Shown piece by piece: positions 51,499 through 61,729 of a stretch of 64,000 nt of DNA (the stretch's first letter is position 1; each line of letters starts with the position of its first letter). The translations under genes were made by a program, and so were the position numbers. The stretch is from Nocardia sp. NBC_01730 (GTDB lineage: Bacteria > Actinomycetota > Actinomycetes > Mycobacteriales > Mycobacteriaceae). The DNA is taken from assembly GCF_035920445.1 (NCBI RefSeq), contig NZ_CP109162.1, forward strand, positions 1,116,001 to 1,180,000. The letters are read 5' to 3'. The notes under the pieces were generated by a model. It saw nothing but the letters and a program-made list of their open reading frames with translations. It was not told the origin of the DNA and did no database searches.

Positions 51499-53703
51499 AT
51501 GACCACCACCGATCCCGAGCTGGAAATCCGCTTTCGCGACAATCTGATGCCCAAGGCCGTCGCCGGTGTCTATACGTTCCGGGCAGAACAAGAACTCACC
51601 CACAACGATTCCGATGTCACCGGGGGGGAGGTGCTACGGGTCGAGGAGCAGTACGAGATCCGGGCGGTTCGCTTCGTCCTGGACGAATCCTCGGTGCACG
51701 CGCTCTATCCCGGCGCAGGTGCGAGCGGCCCGTATTCGCGGGTGCTGCCGCACATCACGCTGGATCGGGCGATCCTGCCGTGGGAGCGGCGGCTGCTCGG
51801 GCGGTCGGATCGGCCGCAGTGGCTGGCGCTGCTGGTGTTCGGCGAGGGAGAACTGCCCGATGACCCGCAGGCCCTCGGCTTGACCGTCACGCGGACCGTG
51901 GCCAAGCTGCGCGCCCCCGACGAAGCCCGGGTCAAGGGACCCGAACTCAGCGATCTCGGTATCGGCCCCACGATCCAGCAGAGCCCCTGCCAGACCCTGG
52001 ATGTGCCGGCCGCGCTGTTCACCGCGATCGTGCCACGCGAGGATGAGCTGCCGTACCTGGCACACGTCCGCGATGTGCGGACCGTGGCCCAGCGTCGTGA
52101 TGAAGACCCCGAGGTCTTGACCGAGGGCATGTACTCCGTGCTGACCGCGAACAGATTTCCCCGCTCGCCGGGTTCCTATGCGGTGCACCTGGTTTCGCTG
52201 GAAGGGTTCAAGGATCGGCTCGGCCCGGACGGTCCGGGACCGAACACCGACGCGGTACGGCTGTGTGTGCTGAAATCGTGGTCGTTCACCAACGATCCGG
52301 TGGGGACGCTGAATATCCCCGCCCTGTTCGCTGGGCTGGCCGGTCCGGGTTACACCGATCCGGAACCACTCACCCTCCGGCTGAACCCAGCGGCGCCGTC
52401 GGGCACACCCGGTGAATCGGAGCGATACGCACGGGAACGATTGCGGCTCGGCTATGTGCCGGTGCCGTATCGGATGCCCTCGGGGGGACTCACCTACGCC
52501 TGGTACCGCGGGCCGTTCACCCCGATCAACGCGCCGAAACCACCGGTCGTCGGCGACACCGGGCACACCACTGCCGATCACGCGCTGATCTACGAAACCC
52601 AGCACGGGCTGTTCGACATCGGCTACGCCGCCGCCTACACCCTCGGGCGCACGCTCGCGCTGGCGGATCCGGTGTTCACCGAGGAGGTGACCAGGGCCCG
52701 CCGGGAGCTGGCCAACAAGGCCGTCGAGATGATGGCCTTCGGCGCCGAACCGATGGTGTCGGATTCCGGTGCCTCGGCGCTGGCGCGGCTGGCCGAGCCG
52801 GGTTTCGGGGCGGGGCTGCTCCAGACGCTTGCCGCCCCGGCGGTCACCGGGCGCAGCACCCCGCGGCCCGCGACGCGCCGGCCGCGGCTGGGCCGGGCAC
52901 AGGCGCGGGCAACGCTGAACGAGCCACACAGGCAACAGATTCTGCGGGCCACCGCCACCAGAGGCGCCCCAACCGTGCCGGTCTGGCTGGACGAGCTCGA
53001 GTCGCTGCGGCGGGTGCCGTTCAGCTACCTGGTGCCGCATCCGGGATTGCTGCCGCCGGAATCGCTGCGGCTGTTCCACGTCGACGAGGCGTGGATCGAG
53101 GCGCTGATCGCCGGTGCCATCGATGTCGGCATCCACACCTCCCTCGATAAGAGGCTGCACAGCGAGTTCCGTGCGGGCATCGCCGGTGTCCGCAATCCCG
53201 CCAGACCGAAGGCGGGCCTGCTGATCCGCTCGGCGCTGATCGAACAGCTACCGGAGTTCGACATGGTGATCAACGCCGGCGGATTGGAGATCAACGAATT
53301 ACGCCGCGAGCATGTCGCGCCGGACACCCTGCTGTGCCTGTTCGACCTGATGCCCGACGAGATCGTCATGCGCGAGCCCGGTCAGGGCATCCATTTCGGC
53401 CTCGACCACGGCGACGTCATCACCCTGCGCGACCTCGCACCAGGAAAAGGACTCGGGCACTCGCTGGAAAGGAACTTCCCCGCCACCGGCAGCGTCATCG
53501 ATAGCCATGTGCGCCAACCTGTTTCGGGTCGCCGTCCGGTGGTGCTGAAACTCACCGGCAGCGGTGGGCTGATACCGGCGCTGGCCGCCGAATTCCCCGG
53601 CACCGATAGGTCGCCGGGCGCCTTCGCCATCCAGCTGGTCAACACCCCCGTCGAACAGCGCTTCATCGCGCGCAACAATGCCGACAGCGAGGACCGCCCG
53701 TGA
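51499..53703 (+). CDS. 734-aa protein of unknown function
   Basis: I do not recognise a family. The N-terminal 130 residues are beta-rich (PKAVAGVYTFRAEQELTHND, EEQYEIRAVRFVLDESSVHA, VLPHITLDRAILPWERRLLG). Later parts contain LTYAWYRGPFTPINAPKPPV, VPFSYLVPHPGLLPPESLRL and FDLMPDEIVMREPGQGIHFG. No signal peptide, membrane helix, nucleotide-binding loop or metal-site pattern is apparent. The stop overlaps the next start as GTGA. Together with the neighbours it probably builds or decorates a protein complex. The unbroken frame of 2.2 kb and its conserved-looking blocks argue that it is real. Confidence 0.75.
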   Translation: MTTTDPELEIRFRDNLMPKAVAGVYTFRAEQELTHNDSDVTGGEVLRVEEQYEIRAVRFVLDESSVHALYPGAGASGPYSRVLPHITLDRAILPWERRLLGRSDRPQWLALLVFGEGELPDDPQALGLTVTRTVAKLRAPDEARVKGPELSDLGIGPTIQQSPCQTLDVPAALFTAIVPREDELPYLAHVRDVRTVAQRRDEDPEVLTEGMYSVLTANRFPRSPGSYAVHLVSLEGFKDRLGPDGPGPNTDAVRLCVLKSWSFTNDPVGTLNIPALFAGLAGPGYTDPEPLTLRLNPAAPSGTPGESERYARERLRLGYVPVPYRMPSGGLTYAWYRGPFTPINAPKPPVVGDTGHTTADHALIYETQHGLFDIGYAAAYTLGRTLALADPVFTEEVTRARRELANKAVEMMAFGAEPMVSDSGASALARLAEPGFGAGLLQTLAAPAVTGRSTPRPATRRPRLGRAQARATLNEPHRQQILRATATRGAPTVPVWLDELESLRRVPFSYLVPHPGLLPPESLRLFHVDEAWIEALIAGAIDVGIHTSLDKRLHSEFRAGIAGVRNPARPKAGLLIRSALIEQLPEFDMVINAGGLEINELRREHVAPDTLLCLFDLMPDEIVMREPGQGIHFGLDHGDVITLRDLAPGKGLGHSLERNFPATGSVIDSHVRQPVSGRRPVVLKLTGSGGLIPALAAEFPGTDRSPGAFAIQLVNTPVEQRFIARNNADSEDRP

Positions 53704-56700
53704 CCGACACCGACCTGATCGTCCCGATCGAACTGCACGCGCTGGTCGCCAACGAGAACGTGCGCAAACAGGAGGGCTACTTCACCCGCTGGGTGCCCTC
53801 CTTCTCGCTCATGGTCGATCCCACCGAGAAGTACCCTGGCGAACCACGGCCGTATGAGAACGGGGAATTGGTGCACGAGAACGACCTTTTCGAAGGCGTG
53901 CACCTGCAATGGGAGCTGCCGGAAGCGTTGACCACCGGCTACTTTCATCCTGAGACCGGCGACAGTGTGTTCCCGCTGGTGCCCAATCGCTGGCTGGTCG
54001 TGCGGTACTCGACGATCGGCACCACGCGCCGGACGGCGGGCTGGGTAGTGCACAGCGACTGCCTGGCCTCCGACGGTCTCGGTGTCGCCACCTCGAACCC
54101 GTACCTGAACCCACACGCCGAGCGCCCCACCTATGATCGAATCGGCCGGGCGCATGCCCTGTCCGACGGCCCGTGGCGGGAACCGAACACGCCTCGGGGC
54201 CTGTTCCTCACCGCGATCGGCGCCGGTCTGCCTGCTTTCGCCGCATTCGCGGCGTATCACAAGAACGTCTTCCACTTCCAGGACACCTTGGAAGATCTCG
54301 GAGTCGGCGGTAGACGACCGGCCACCGCGACGCTGAGCTATTGCGTCCTCGGCTGGTACTCCGACGACGACGCCGATATTCTGCGGCGCGCGGCCGACAT
54401 TCCCAGCCTGCTGCCCCCCGACGCCCGTCAGCGCGGACTGCACGCGGTGCTGGAGGCGCTGGGCTGGCGGCCACCGAGCAATATGCCGGACACCATCGAA
54501 CGCACCCGCTACTCGGGGACCGCCCTCGGCGTCGAATGGAAACACAAGATCGGCTTCCCTGGGCCCGCGCTCCCTGACCCGAGCGATGTGCCTGTCGCGA
54601 TCGGGCAGAGTCTCGACGAGGCAGCCGAGGCCCTGGTGAATCACCAATCTCAACAGCCCGGCACAGGTGAACTCGTCCGCGCGCTGTTCCTCGGCAACCC
54701 GGACAGCCTGGACGACGCCGACGGGCCGATCGATCTCAACGAACTGATGCGCCGCTCATGGTTCGCAGGACGCGACGGCGGCTACCTATGGCGCGTCGTC
54801 AACCGTGTCGGCGACGATGCCGACACCCCGCACGCGCCGCCGGCGCAGCCCGACTGGCTGGACACACTCAACGCCGACCAGGCCACGCACGACACCGCCG
54901 CGGCCGCGCTCGCCGACGCCCAGTGGCGGCTGTGGTCGCTGTGGTGGTTGCGGCATCTGCCCGCAGACCACAGACCGTCTGGATTTCAGTTCGATGCGAC
55001 GGAGTGGGACAACAAGGTCAGCGCACTGACCACGGCGGCCCGTGATCGCCAGCGGGAACTGGCCGCGGCGCGCGCCGAGATCCCGTGGCACGAAGATCCC
55101 GCCGAACTCCCAACGGCCATCTGCGAATACGCGACGAACAAGGGCCTGCCCAGGCATCAGGAACTCATCCGCGCACCGCGTGCCCACTATCATCGGCCGA
55201 ACGATCCGGTTCTGGTCCTCACCGGGTCCGGCACCACCCGGCCACTGGGCCGCGACGGGGACGACCCGCTGCCGTGCCGACTGCCCGCGCAGCTGCTGAC
55301 CGAGGTGCGGGTCGGTTCGACCACGCTGCAACCGGAGTCGAATCCGCTGGCGCCCAACATCACCGGGTTGGAGTGGGCCAAGCCGCTGATCGCTGAGATG
55401 GCCATGCTCGATCAGGCGGCGCGCACCGCGACCGGAACGGACAAGACCGCGCTGCACGACATCATCGCCGACCCCGACACTTTCACCGAGGGCCCGTTCC
55501 CCGAATACACGCGCGTCTGGGGGCAACCATGGCTGCCGCTGTTCCTGCAATGGGAGATCGACTACTGCCCGACCCCACTGGAGACCGACGGTACCGACCA
55601 CTGGGAGTTCTACGACGACGGCTACCACTGGAAGGGGACCGGCGCCCCGTCCGGTGACGGTGTCGGCGCGCTGCGCTGGACACATTTCACCGGGCGCGCC
55701 TTCCTTACTCCGGCCATCCCGTATGTGCTGCGCGAGCAGACCAGGCGCCTGATCGACAGTGCCGGAGCGGAATTCGCGGGACCGCTGCGCAACTTGATGG
55801 AGGATTTCGGCAAGCTGGAGTTGCTGTCGCAGAATCTCGACGGATTCAACGACTGGCTGCTGCAACTCGACGGTGCCGCTCAGCCGGTCACCGACGCGGC
55901 CATCCTGACCGAGGCGGGCCAGAGCAACCATGTTCCCGACGGTGCGGGCGATCGCCGCCAGCGCCGGTTCCAGCCGGTGCGCGCGGGCCAGTTCTATTTC
56001 ACCGATCTGCGGATCATCGACCGCTTCGGGCGGGCGTTGCGCCTTGTCGGTCCCGAACAGCAGCAGCCGATCGACTTCGAGCCGGTGCGCGCGACCAGTG
56101 TCGTCGCGGAGAAACCGCTGAGCACCCCTCCGCTGCCCAATCAGGATCGGTTCATCCAGTTGCCGCCCCGGCTGTTGCAGGACACCCGGCTGGTGTTCGA
56201 GCCGGTCCGCCACCAGGATGACGCGCCGCTGACCGCGGCCTCATCCACCGAGCCGGGCATGGACACACCGGTGGCGGGTTGGGTGCTGGTCAACAACCTC
56301 GACCGGACATTGCTGGTGTACGCACCGGACGGCAGCCCGCTGGGTGAGCTGCGCATGATTCGCCAGGCCGACGAGACCGACGCGCTCGCCTGGACGGCGT
56401 TGCCGCACGCCGCTTTCGCCGAACCAGAGGAATTCGCCGCCGTCTACCCGCACATGGCCGGATTCGTGGTGGGACTTCGGGAGGCGGGTCTGGCCGCCTT
56501 CACCGACCTGATCGCCACCATCGATAACGCGCTGGACGCGATCACCGACCCAGCACCGGAGGAGGACCGTGCTCCGGCCCGGCTGATCGGCCGCCCGGTC
56601 GCCCTGGTCCGGGCCCGGCTCGGGGTGGAACTGCTCGGTCCTACGCTCATCGACCCCAGCTGGGATACGGCGTTGAACCCGCCCGAGGAGAATTACCCGG

Positions 56701-57686
56701 CCCACCGGTGGCCGATCCGGCTCGGCGAGTACCAGCAGCTGGCCGATGGGCTGATCGGCTACTTCACCTCCGAGCTAGGCGAGGACACCGACTACCGGAC
56801 ACTGTGCGTCACCGATTGGATCAGCGTCGGCATGAGTGGCTATCTCGCGCCGATCGGAACGGGCGCGGCTCTGGCTCTGCCCGCCCGTCCGGTCGACCAG
56901 CCGGTCACCCGATGCGTGACGCTGCTGGTCTGCCCGCACACGGCCGTGCACGCCATCACCGACATCCTCCCGGTCGCCACCCTGAAGGTCGACGCTGAGG
57001 TCACCCATCGGGCACTGGCCGCTGTGCGCGCGTCCTTCCGGCTCAACCCGCTGCTCGCGCCGGAACGACCCGGCGGCACGGCAATCGCGTCCACCTCACT
57101 CACGGTCGATCCCGACCATCCGGTGGAACTGATGCTCGACGGGGACCTGTCGACCTGCTTCCGCAGCACCGCCCATCCTGACACCGGCCAGTGGGTGATG
57201 CTCGATCTCGGATCCGAGCGCAACATCGCCGAGGTGCACTTCTATCAGGGCGACGGGCACGGGCCACACGAGCGCACCCTGCACTCCGGGGTATTCGAAT
57301 ACTCCATCGACCAGCGGTCGTGGATGCCATTGGGCGCCTTGCCCGATCGGGTCGAGGAACACCATCTGCGGCTCCCCGATGCCGTCGCCGGCCGCTACGT
57401 CTGCCTGCGGTCCACCAGCGCAGACAACGGAATGCCGTGGGCGATCAGACGATTCGACGTGGTCACCGATCCAGCAGACGGCGGTGTCGTCATGCCGAAG
57501 CCCGCGTCCTGGTTCGGCGACTGGACTTGGGCCGAACCACAAACCGGTGACGGTCACGACATGTGGACCGATCTGTCGATCCTGGCCGCCGACACCGCAG
57601 CCCATTTCGGTGACGCCATCCCGATCGCCCGCGCCGGATACCTGCAGCTGCGGCCTACAGGTCTGGAAGAGGAAGGAACCCGATGA
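53700..57686 (+). CDS. Giant 1328-aa protein with C-terminal discoidin-like domain
   Basis: Starts at GTG 53700, coupled to the previous gene. The first 1100 residues are unrecognised: YFTRWVPSFSLMVDPTEKYP, HLQWELPEALTTGYFHPETG, a helical stretch near 400-470 rich in Ala and Trp, and PLFLQWEIDYCPTPLETDG around 610. Residues about 1125-1260 form an F5/8 type C (discoidin-like) domain: HPVELMLDGDLSTCFRSTAH, GQWVMLDLGSERNIAEVHFY, LHSGVFEYSIDQRSW. This matches the N-terminal domain of the gene at 58183. No export signal. The stop overlaps the next start as ATGA. Confidence 0.78.
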   Translation: MTDTDLIVPIELHALVANENVRKQEGYFTRWVPSFSLMVDPTEKYPGEPRPYENGELVHENDLFEGVHLQWELPEALTTGYFHPETGDSVFPLVPNRWLVVRYSTIGTTRRTAGWVVHSDCLASDGLGVATSNPYLNPHAERPTYDRIGRAHALSDGPWREPNTPRGLFLTAIGAGLPAFAAFAAYHKNVFHFQDTLEDLGVGGRRPATATLSYCVLGWYSDDDADILRRAADIPSLLPPDARQRGLHAVLEALGWRPPSNMPDTIERTRYSGTALGVEWKHKIGFPGPALPDPSDVPVAIGQSLDEAAEALVNHQSQQPGTGELVRALFLGNPDSLDDADGPIDLNELMRRSWFAGRDGGYLWRVVNRVGDDADTPHAPPAQPDWLDTLNADQATHDTAAAALADAQWRLWSLWWLRHLPADHRPSGFQFDATEWDNKVSALTTAARDRQRELAAARAEIPWHEDPAELPTAICEYATNKGLPRHQELIRAPRAHYHRPNDPVLVLTGSGTTRPLGRDGDDPLPCRLPAQLLTEVRVGSTTLQPESNPLAPNITGLEWAKPLIAEMAMLDQAARTATGTDKTALHDIIADPDTFTEGPFPEYTRVWGQPWLPLFLQWEIDYCPTPLETDGTDHWEFYDDGYHWKGTGAPSGDGVGALRWTHFTGRAFLTPAIPYVLREQTRRLIDSAGAEFAGPLRNLMEDFGKLELLSQNLDGFNDWLLQLDGAAQPVTDAAILTEAGQSNHVPDGAGDRRQRRFQPVRAGQFYFTDLRIIDRFGRALRLVGPEQQQPIDFEPVRATSVVAEKPLSTPPLPNQDRFIQLPPRLLQDTRLVFEPVRHQDDAPLTAASSTEPGMDTPVAGWVLVNNLDRTLLVYAPDGSPLGELRMIRQADETDALAWTALPHAAFAEPEEFAAVYPHMAGFVVGLREAGLAAFTDLIATIDNALDAITDPAPEEDRAPARLIGRPVALVRARLGVELLGPTLIDPSWDTALNPPEENYPAHRWPIRLGEYQQLADGLIGYFTSELGEDTDYRTLCVTDWISVGMSGYLAPIGTGAALALPARPVDQPVTRCVTLLVCPHTAVHAITDILPVATLKVDAEVTHRALAAVRASFRLNPLLAPERPGGTAIASTSLTVDPDHPVELMLDGDLSTCFRSTAHPDTGQWVMLDLGSERNIAEVHFYQGDGHGPHERTLHSGVFEYSIDQRSWMPLGALPDRVEEHHLRLPDAVAGRYVCLRSTSADNGMPWAIRRFDVVTDPADGGVVMPKPASWFGDWTWAEPQTGDGHDMWTDLSILAADTAAHFGDAIPIARAGYLQLRPTGLEEEGTR

Positions 57687-58186
57687 CCACGCCGGATTCC
57701 ACACTGCTATTGCCCTACCGGATAGAGGCCGGACCCCACCCCCGCGCCGAGACCGTGCCGACGCACCGGCAGTTCCGGTTGACCGTCGGGGACGGCGAAA
57801 TCGAATCGGATGAGCCGGTGCAGTGCCGCGGATTCACCGTTTCGGTTGCCGCACACAGTGATCCGCGGCTTGCCGCCCGCGCGATGTCGCTGAGCACCGC
57901 GGTGTCGGCGGTGAGCAGGCGCGCACACGGACAGCAGTGGTGGATTCTTCCCGACACCACCGACCCCGCCAGAGTGGTCTTCCGCATCCGGCCCGAAGAA
58001 CCCGCACTCTTCGACGGCTCCTGGTGGGTGTCGTTCCGGATCGAGATGAACCCAGGTTTCGACAGCGACATCGTCGACATCACCGAACACACCGCGATCG
58101 CATCCACCTTCACCGACCGCGGCGGGCAGGTGCGGATCAACACGCTCACTGCCGGGTCATTGGCCGGTTTGAAAGGACAAGCATGA
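57683..58186 (+). CDS. 167-aa single beta-sandwich module protein
   Basis: The protein corresponds to the second module of the three fibre-like paralogues downstream. Aligning by eye, VQCRGFTVSVAAHSDPRLAA, VVFRIRPEEPALFDGSWWVS and IVDITEHTAIAS match segments around residues 180-290 of the 58183 gene (VRCKSILIKVPTGRRPEALT, VTVFRCRPEVTARFHAGWTL, AWIDIEEETALP). It therefore appears to be a free-standing version of that module, perhaps a cap or adaptor. Both ends overlap neighbours by four bases. No catalytic motif. Confidence 0.72.
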   Translation: MTTPDSTLLLPYRIEAGPHPRAETVPTHRQFRLTVGDGEIESDEPVQCRGFTVSVAAHSDPRLAARAMSLSTAVSAVSRRAHGQQWWILPDTTDPARVVFRIRPEEPALFDGSWWVSFRIEMNPGFDSDIVDITEHTAIASTFTDRGGQVRINTLTAGSLAGLKGQA

Positions 58187-59913
58187 GCGAGCCAACCATG
58201 TCACAGCGCACATCAGGCATGACCGACACCGTGGTGACCACCTCCGTGGGGGCGGACTTCGGCCATCCGGTGGACCTGATGCTCGATGGTGATCCAGACA
58301 CGTTCTATCGCAGCGCCGATCATCCGAAGCGAGACGACTGGATCATGCTCGACTTCGGCGCGCCCCGAGCGATCGCCGCGGTGACACTGCTACTGGGCAG
58401 CGGCACCGGCCAGTGGACTCTGCATTCCGGAGTGCTCGAGTATTCCAATAACTCGACCAGCTGGACCGAGTTGGCCACCGTGCCCTACCGCGTCGCGACA
58501 TTCCAGCACTACGCCGATACGCCGGTGACCGCCCGGTACCTACGACTGCGCGGCCTCGCCGACAACTTGCAACGCGTCGCCATCCGTTCGTTCGAGGTAC
58601 GCGCGCCAGGGCTCCTGCCGCCGTCGGTGGCGCCTGCTCCGTCTCCGTTGCGGGTCAGTACTTTCGCGGTGCCGGCGTACGGCAGACTGGTGTTCTCGTT
58701 CACCGGGCCCGCTGGGTCGAATGCCTCGACGGCGGTGCGCTGCAAGTCGATTCTGATCAAGGTACCGACCGGGCGTCGGCCCGAGGCGTTGACCAGCGCG
58801 CCCGCACGAATCCGGTCGGGCGCGGCGCCGGTGGCCGGGGAGGAACAGGGCTATCACTGGAATGTCACCCGCGTCAGCACCGACCCGGAGGTGACGGTGT
58901 TCCGGTGCCGACCGGAAGTGACCGCGCGGTTTCACGCCGGGTGGACGTTGACGATTTCTTTGGCGAGCATCGAAATGAACGGTGCGGCAGGAACGGCGTG
59001 GATCGATATCGAAGAGGAGACCGCGCTGCCGGATTCGCCGGACGCATTCACCACGCGGGTGAGCCGGTATGCGGCGGCTAAGAGCGCTGATGAGTTCTAT
59101 TTCGAGAATCTGCGACCACGCAGCGCGGTGGTCGGCTGGAACCAGCCGGTCGATCTGCTCTGGCACGGATCGGGAAACGCGCAATACCGCATGTACTTTC
59201 GCGATGTGGACGGTAAAGAGACCAGTGTTGAGGTGGACAATGGATTCTGGACCACACCCGGGTGCACACAGAACGCCAATTTCACCCTCGAAGCCACCAC
59301 CAGCGGTGGCCAGAAGCGATATCTCACGACGTCGGTAAAGGTCGAGGGCGGTGCGATCGATGCCGCGTCGCTTCGGGTGACCGGCACCCTCACGACCCCG
59401 CGGATCACCGCGGAAGACGGGCAGGTCATCGAATTCGCAGGCACCAGCGGGCACACCGTCCACGGAAATCTCACCGTCGAATCCGACGGCGAGCTCGTCT
59501 GTGCACATCCTGTCAATGTCGGAGGCGACGTCGAGATCGAGGGGAAAGTCACGGGCGCTGATCGTATCGAAGCTAGATCCGACTTTTTCACGGGTCGCCG
59601 GCTATCCGTGCGGGAAGTCGCAGTCGCGCTGTTGGACCTGCAGTCGTACCCGTCATACGGCTGGAGTGGGGGATCGCAAAGCGTGATATACGTGCTGGTG
59701 GCGTCTTCCACAGCGGATGGCCCGAGCATGAGCCGCATGGAATTGGACCACGGGAACGCGAAGATCGTCGCCGAGGCAAAGGCGGATTCGGGGGACACCG
59801 CAGCAGCCGTACTTGTCGCATCCCCTGGCTGTTATGTCGTAGCGAGGGCGCACCAACCGGATTCCGCGCAGGGGACAGCACATGAATTCAAGCCACGCGG
59901 ACGTTCTTGGTGA
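58183..59913 (+). CDS. Modular fibre-like protein 1
   Basis: A 576-aa protein with four parts. (1) Residues about 15-145, discoidin-like: HPVDLMLDGDPDTFYRSADH, DDWIMLDFGAPRAIAAVTLL, LHSGVLEYSNNSTSW. (2) About 150-290, beta-sandwich module beginning PLRVSTFAVPAYGRLVFSFT. (3) About 300-390, Ig-like: DEFYFENLRPRSAVVGWNQP, LLWHGSGNAQYRMYFRDVDG, TTPGCTQNANFTLEATTSGG. (4) A repetitive beta stretch (VHGNLTVESDGELV, VGGDVEIEGKVTGADRIEAR) and a unique C-terminal domain. The layout recalls phage tail fibres: mount, shaft and tip. The tip differs from the two following paralogues. No secretion signal. Confidence 0.75.
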   Translation: MSEPTMSQRTSGMTDTVVTTSVGADFGHPVDLMLDGDPDTFYRSADHPKRDDWIMLDFGAPRAIAAVTLLLGSGTGQWTLHSGVLEYSNNSTSWTELATVPYRVATFQHYADTPVTARYLRLRGLADNLQRVAIRSFEVRAPGLLPPSVAPAPSPLRVSTFAVPAYGRLVFSFTGPAGSNASTAVRCKSILIKVPTGRRPEALTSAPARIRSGAAPVAGEEQGYHWNVTRVSTDPEVTVFRCRPEVTARFHAGWTLTISLASIEMNGAAGTAWIDIEEETALPDSPDAFTTRVSRYAAAKSADEFYFENLRPRSAVVGWNQPVDLLWHGSGNAQYRMYFRDVDGKETSVEVDNGFWTTPGCTQNANFTLEATTSGGQKRYLTTSVKVEGGAIDAASLRVTGTLTTPRITAEDGQVIEFAGTSGHTVHGNLTVESDGELVCAHPVNVGGDVEIEGKVTGADRIEARSDFFTGRRLSVREVAVALLDLQSYPSYGWSGGSQSVIYVLVASSTADGPSMSRMELDHGNAKIVAEAKADSGDTAAAVLVASPGCYVVARAHQPDSAQGTAHEFKPRGRSW

Positions 59914-59955
59914 GTTCCAGCCTGCCACCTCACTCACTTCACTGAAAGGGCAGTC

Positions 59956-61698
59956 GTGACCCCCTCCGATCTTCCCGCGACCGCGGATACCGGCACGCAG
60001 TCCAGCGAGTGGCTGCTGACCGCCGAAACAACCATGGGTGCGGCCGACGGCCATCCACCGGAGCACATGCTCGACGAGCGGATGTGGACCTTCCACCTAG
60101 GCAACCGGAATCCGCAGGTGGATGATGCCGTGACGGTGACACTGCCGCCGAGCACCTGGCTGGAACTGTCCAGTGTCGCCGTCGACCTCGGCGACGGGTT
60201 CGGTGAAAACCTCTGGCCCGATCTGGTATTGGAGTATTCGACGGACAAGTCGACTTGGTCGACGCTCGGCACCTACGACGCCGGGATCGACCGGATCGAT
60301 GTCGATTCCGCCAACCCGATCGCCGCCCGGTACCTGCAGTTACGGGCCACCGCCGCGGGTGCGGTTCCGGTGGCCGTGCGCCGATTCCAGGTCGCGGCGC
60401 GCAGCCGGGTACCTGCCCTGCTCACCACCGATCCGGCTCCCCTGCAGATGAGCACCTTCGCACACGCCCGGTTCGGGACCGTGCACCTCTCGTTCGGCCG
60501 CGACTGGGGCAGCGGCGCGGCGCTGCCGACCTACTGCCGGGCGATCTCCGTGCGCGTACCGGCCGGGCGCCAGGGCTGGGCGCTGACCCTGGACCCCGCA
60601 GCGGTCCGATGCTCGGCGAGCGCGGTCGACGGCCCCGACCAGGGGACCGAGTGGGAGCCACAGGAACTCGACGACCGGCACCCCGAGTACGCGGTGTACT
60701 CCTTCGTGCCGCGGGATGCCGCCATCTTCGACGGAACCTGGCAGGTCGATCTCACCCTGTCCGATATCGAACTCACCGGTGTCGCACAGACCGTTTTCCT
60801 CGACATCGACCAGGTGGTGTCGCCGTCCGGCCGGGACGACGACTACGTCACCACCCGTAGCCGGGTCGCCGTCGAAAAAGTGCCTGGCGGCTTCTATTTC
60901 CATAGTCTGCGACCGGACACCGCCGCAATCACGGCAGGCACAAAGACTTGGCTGCGGTGGGAGGGGCCCGCCAGCGCCCAGTATCGGATGTACTACCGGG
61001 GCACGAATGGAGCCGAGACGAATATCGCGGTGAGCGACGGCTGTTGGGAGACGCCAACGCTGTCCGAAAGCACCCACTTCACACTCAAGGCGACCACGGG
61101 CAACGAGGATCACTACCTCACCACGTATCTCACTGTCGCACAATCCAATACCGCAACCAGGGTAGTCACCGGCAGTCTGTCACCCGCAACCATCGCCTCG
61201 GGCACCGGCAATCCACTCACTATCGATGGCTCGATGCTGGTCAGAAGTGAGTTGTCGATCGGCTCGCTGACCTCGCACGGCCCCGTCCAGGTCGCGTCGC
61301 TGACATCTCCTGGCGCGGTACAGATCCGGGACACCGAGGCGCTGCGCATCAAGGACCTGGTCGTATCCCGGTTCGTCGAGCCGGGTGACGATGCGATCGA
61401 ACTGTTCGGCACACCGCAGCGTTTCTCGCTGTCGATCGGGGCCACCCGGCGGTTCGCCCCTCGCACGGACGGCTACGCGGTACTCACGGTGACCAGGACC
61501 ACCACCCGCGCTCTGGCCAGCATCACCACCGAAGGGATCACGGTGTGGGCCGATCCCTCGTCCACAACCAAGGCCACGACACTGCTGCCGGTTCGCCAGG
61601 GCAATCTCGCCGAGGTGCGGCTGACCGGCACCGGATCTTCGTCCGCCGAGTTGATCTGGATTCCATTCGGCAACGGCGCAATCTCCCTGACCGGGTGA
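59956..61698 (+). CDS. Modular fibre-like protein 2
   Basis: A 580-aa protein from GTG 59956 (AAAGGG upstream), 42 bases after the previous stop. It has the same order of parts: a discoidin-like domain (LVLEYSTDKSTWSTLGTYDA, ARYLQLRATAAGAVPVAVRR), the beta-sandwich module (PLQMSTFAHARFGTVHLSFG, AIFDGTWQVDLTLSDIELTG), the Ig-like domain (GGFYFHSLRPDTAAITAGTK, WLRWEGPASAQYRMYYRGTN) and a short shaft (LTIDGSMLVRSELSIGSLTS). The tip from about residue 475 (FAPRTDGYAVLTVTRTTTRA, LTGTGSSSAELIWIPFGNG) is shared with paralogue 3. Confidence 0.75.
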   Translation: MTPSDLPATADTGTQSSEWLLTAETTMGAADGHPPEHMLDERMWTFHLGNRNPQVDDAVTVTLPPSTWLELSSVAVDLGDGFGENLWPDLVLEYSTDKSTWSTLGTYDAGIDRIDVDSANPIAARYLQLRATAAGAVPVAVRRFQVAARSRVPALLTTDPAPLQMSTFAHARFGTVHLSFGRDWGSGAALPTYCRAISVRVPAGRQGWALTLDPAAVRCSASAVDGPDQGTEWEPQELDDRHPEYAVYSFVPRDAAIFDGTWQVDLTLSDIELTGVAQTVFLDIDQVVSPSGRDDDYVTTRSRVAVEKVPGGFYFHSLRPDTAAITAGTKTWLRWEGPASAQYRMYYRGTNGAETNIAVSDGCWETPTLSESTHFTLKATTGNEDHYLTTYLTVAQSNTATRVVTGSLSPATIASGTGNPLTIDGSMLVRSELSIGSLTSHGPVQVASLTSPGAVQIRDTEALRIKDLVVSRFVEPGDDAIELFGTPQRFSLSIGATRRFAPRTDGYAVLTVTRTTTRALASITTEGITVWADPSSTTKATTLLPVRQGNLAEVRLTGTGSSSAELIWIPFGNGAISLTG

Positions 61699-61729
61699 CG
61701 GTCGCGAACCCGTAATCGGAAAGGACATC

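Noticed and set aside
51634..53160. A 508-aa minus-strand frame, and a similar 475-aa frame at 54786-56213
   Set aside because: Both mirror the 734-aa and 1328-aa genes and show no domain pattern; they arise from the third-position G/C bias.
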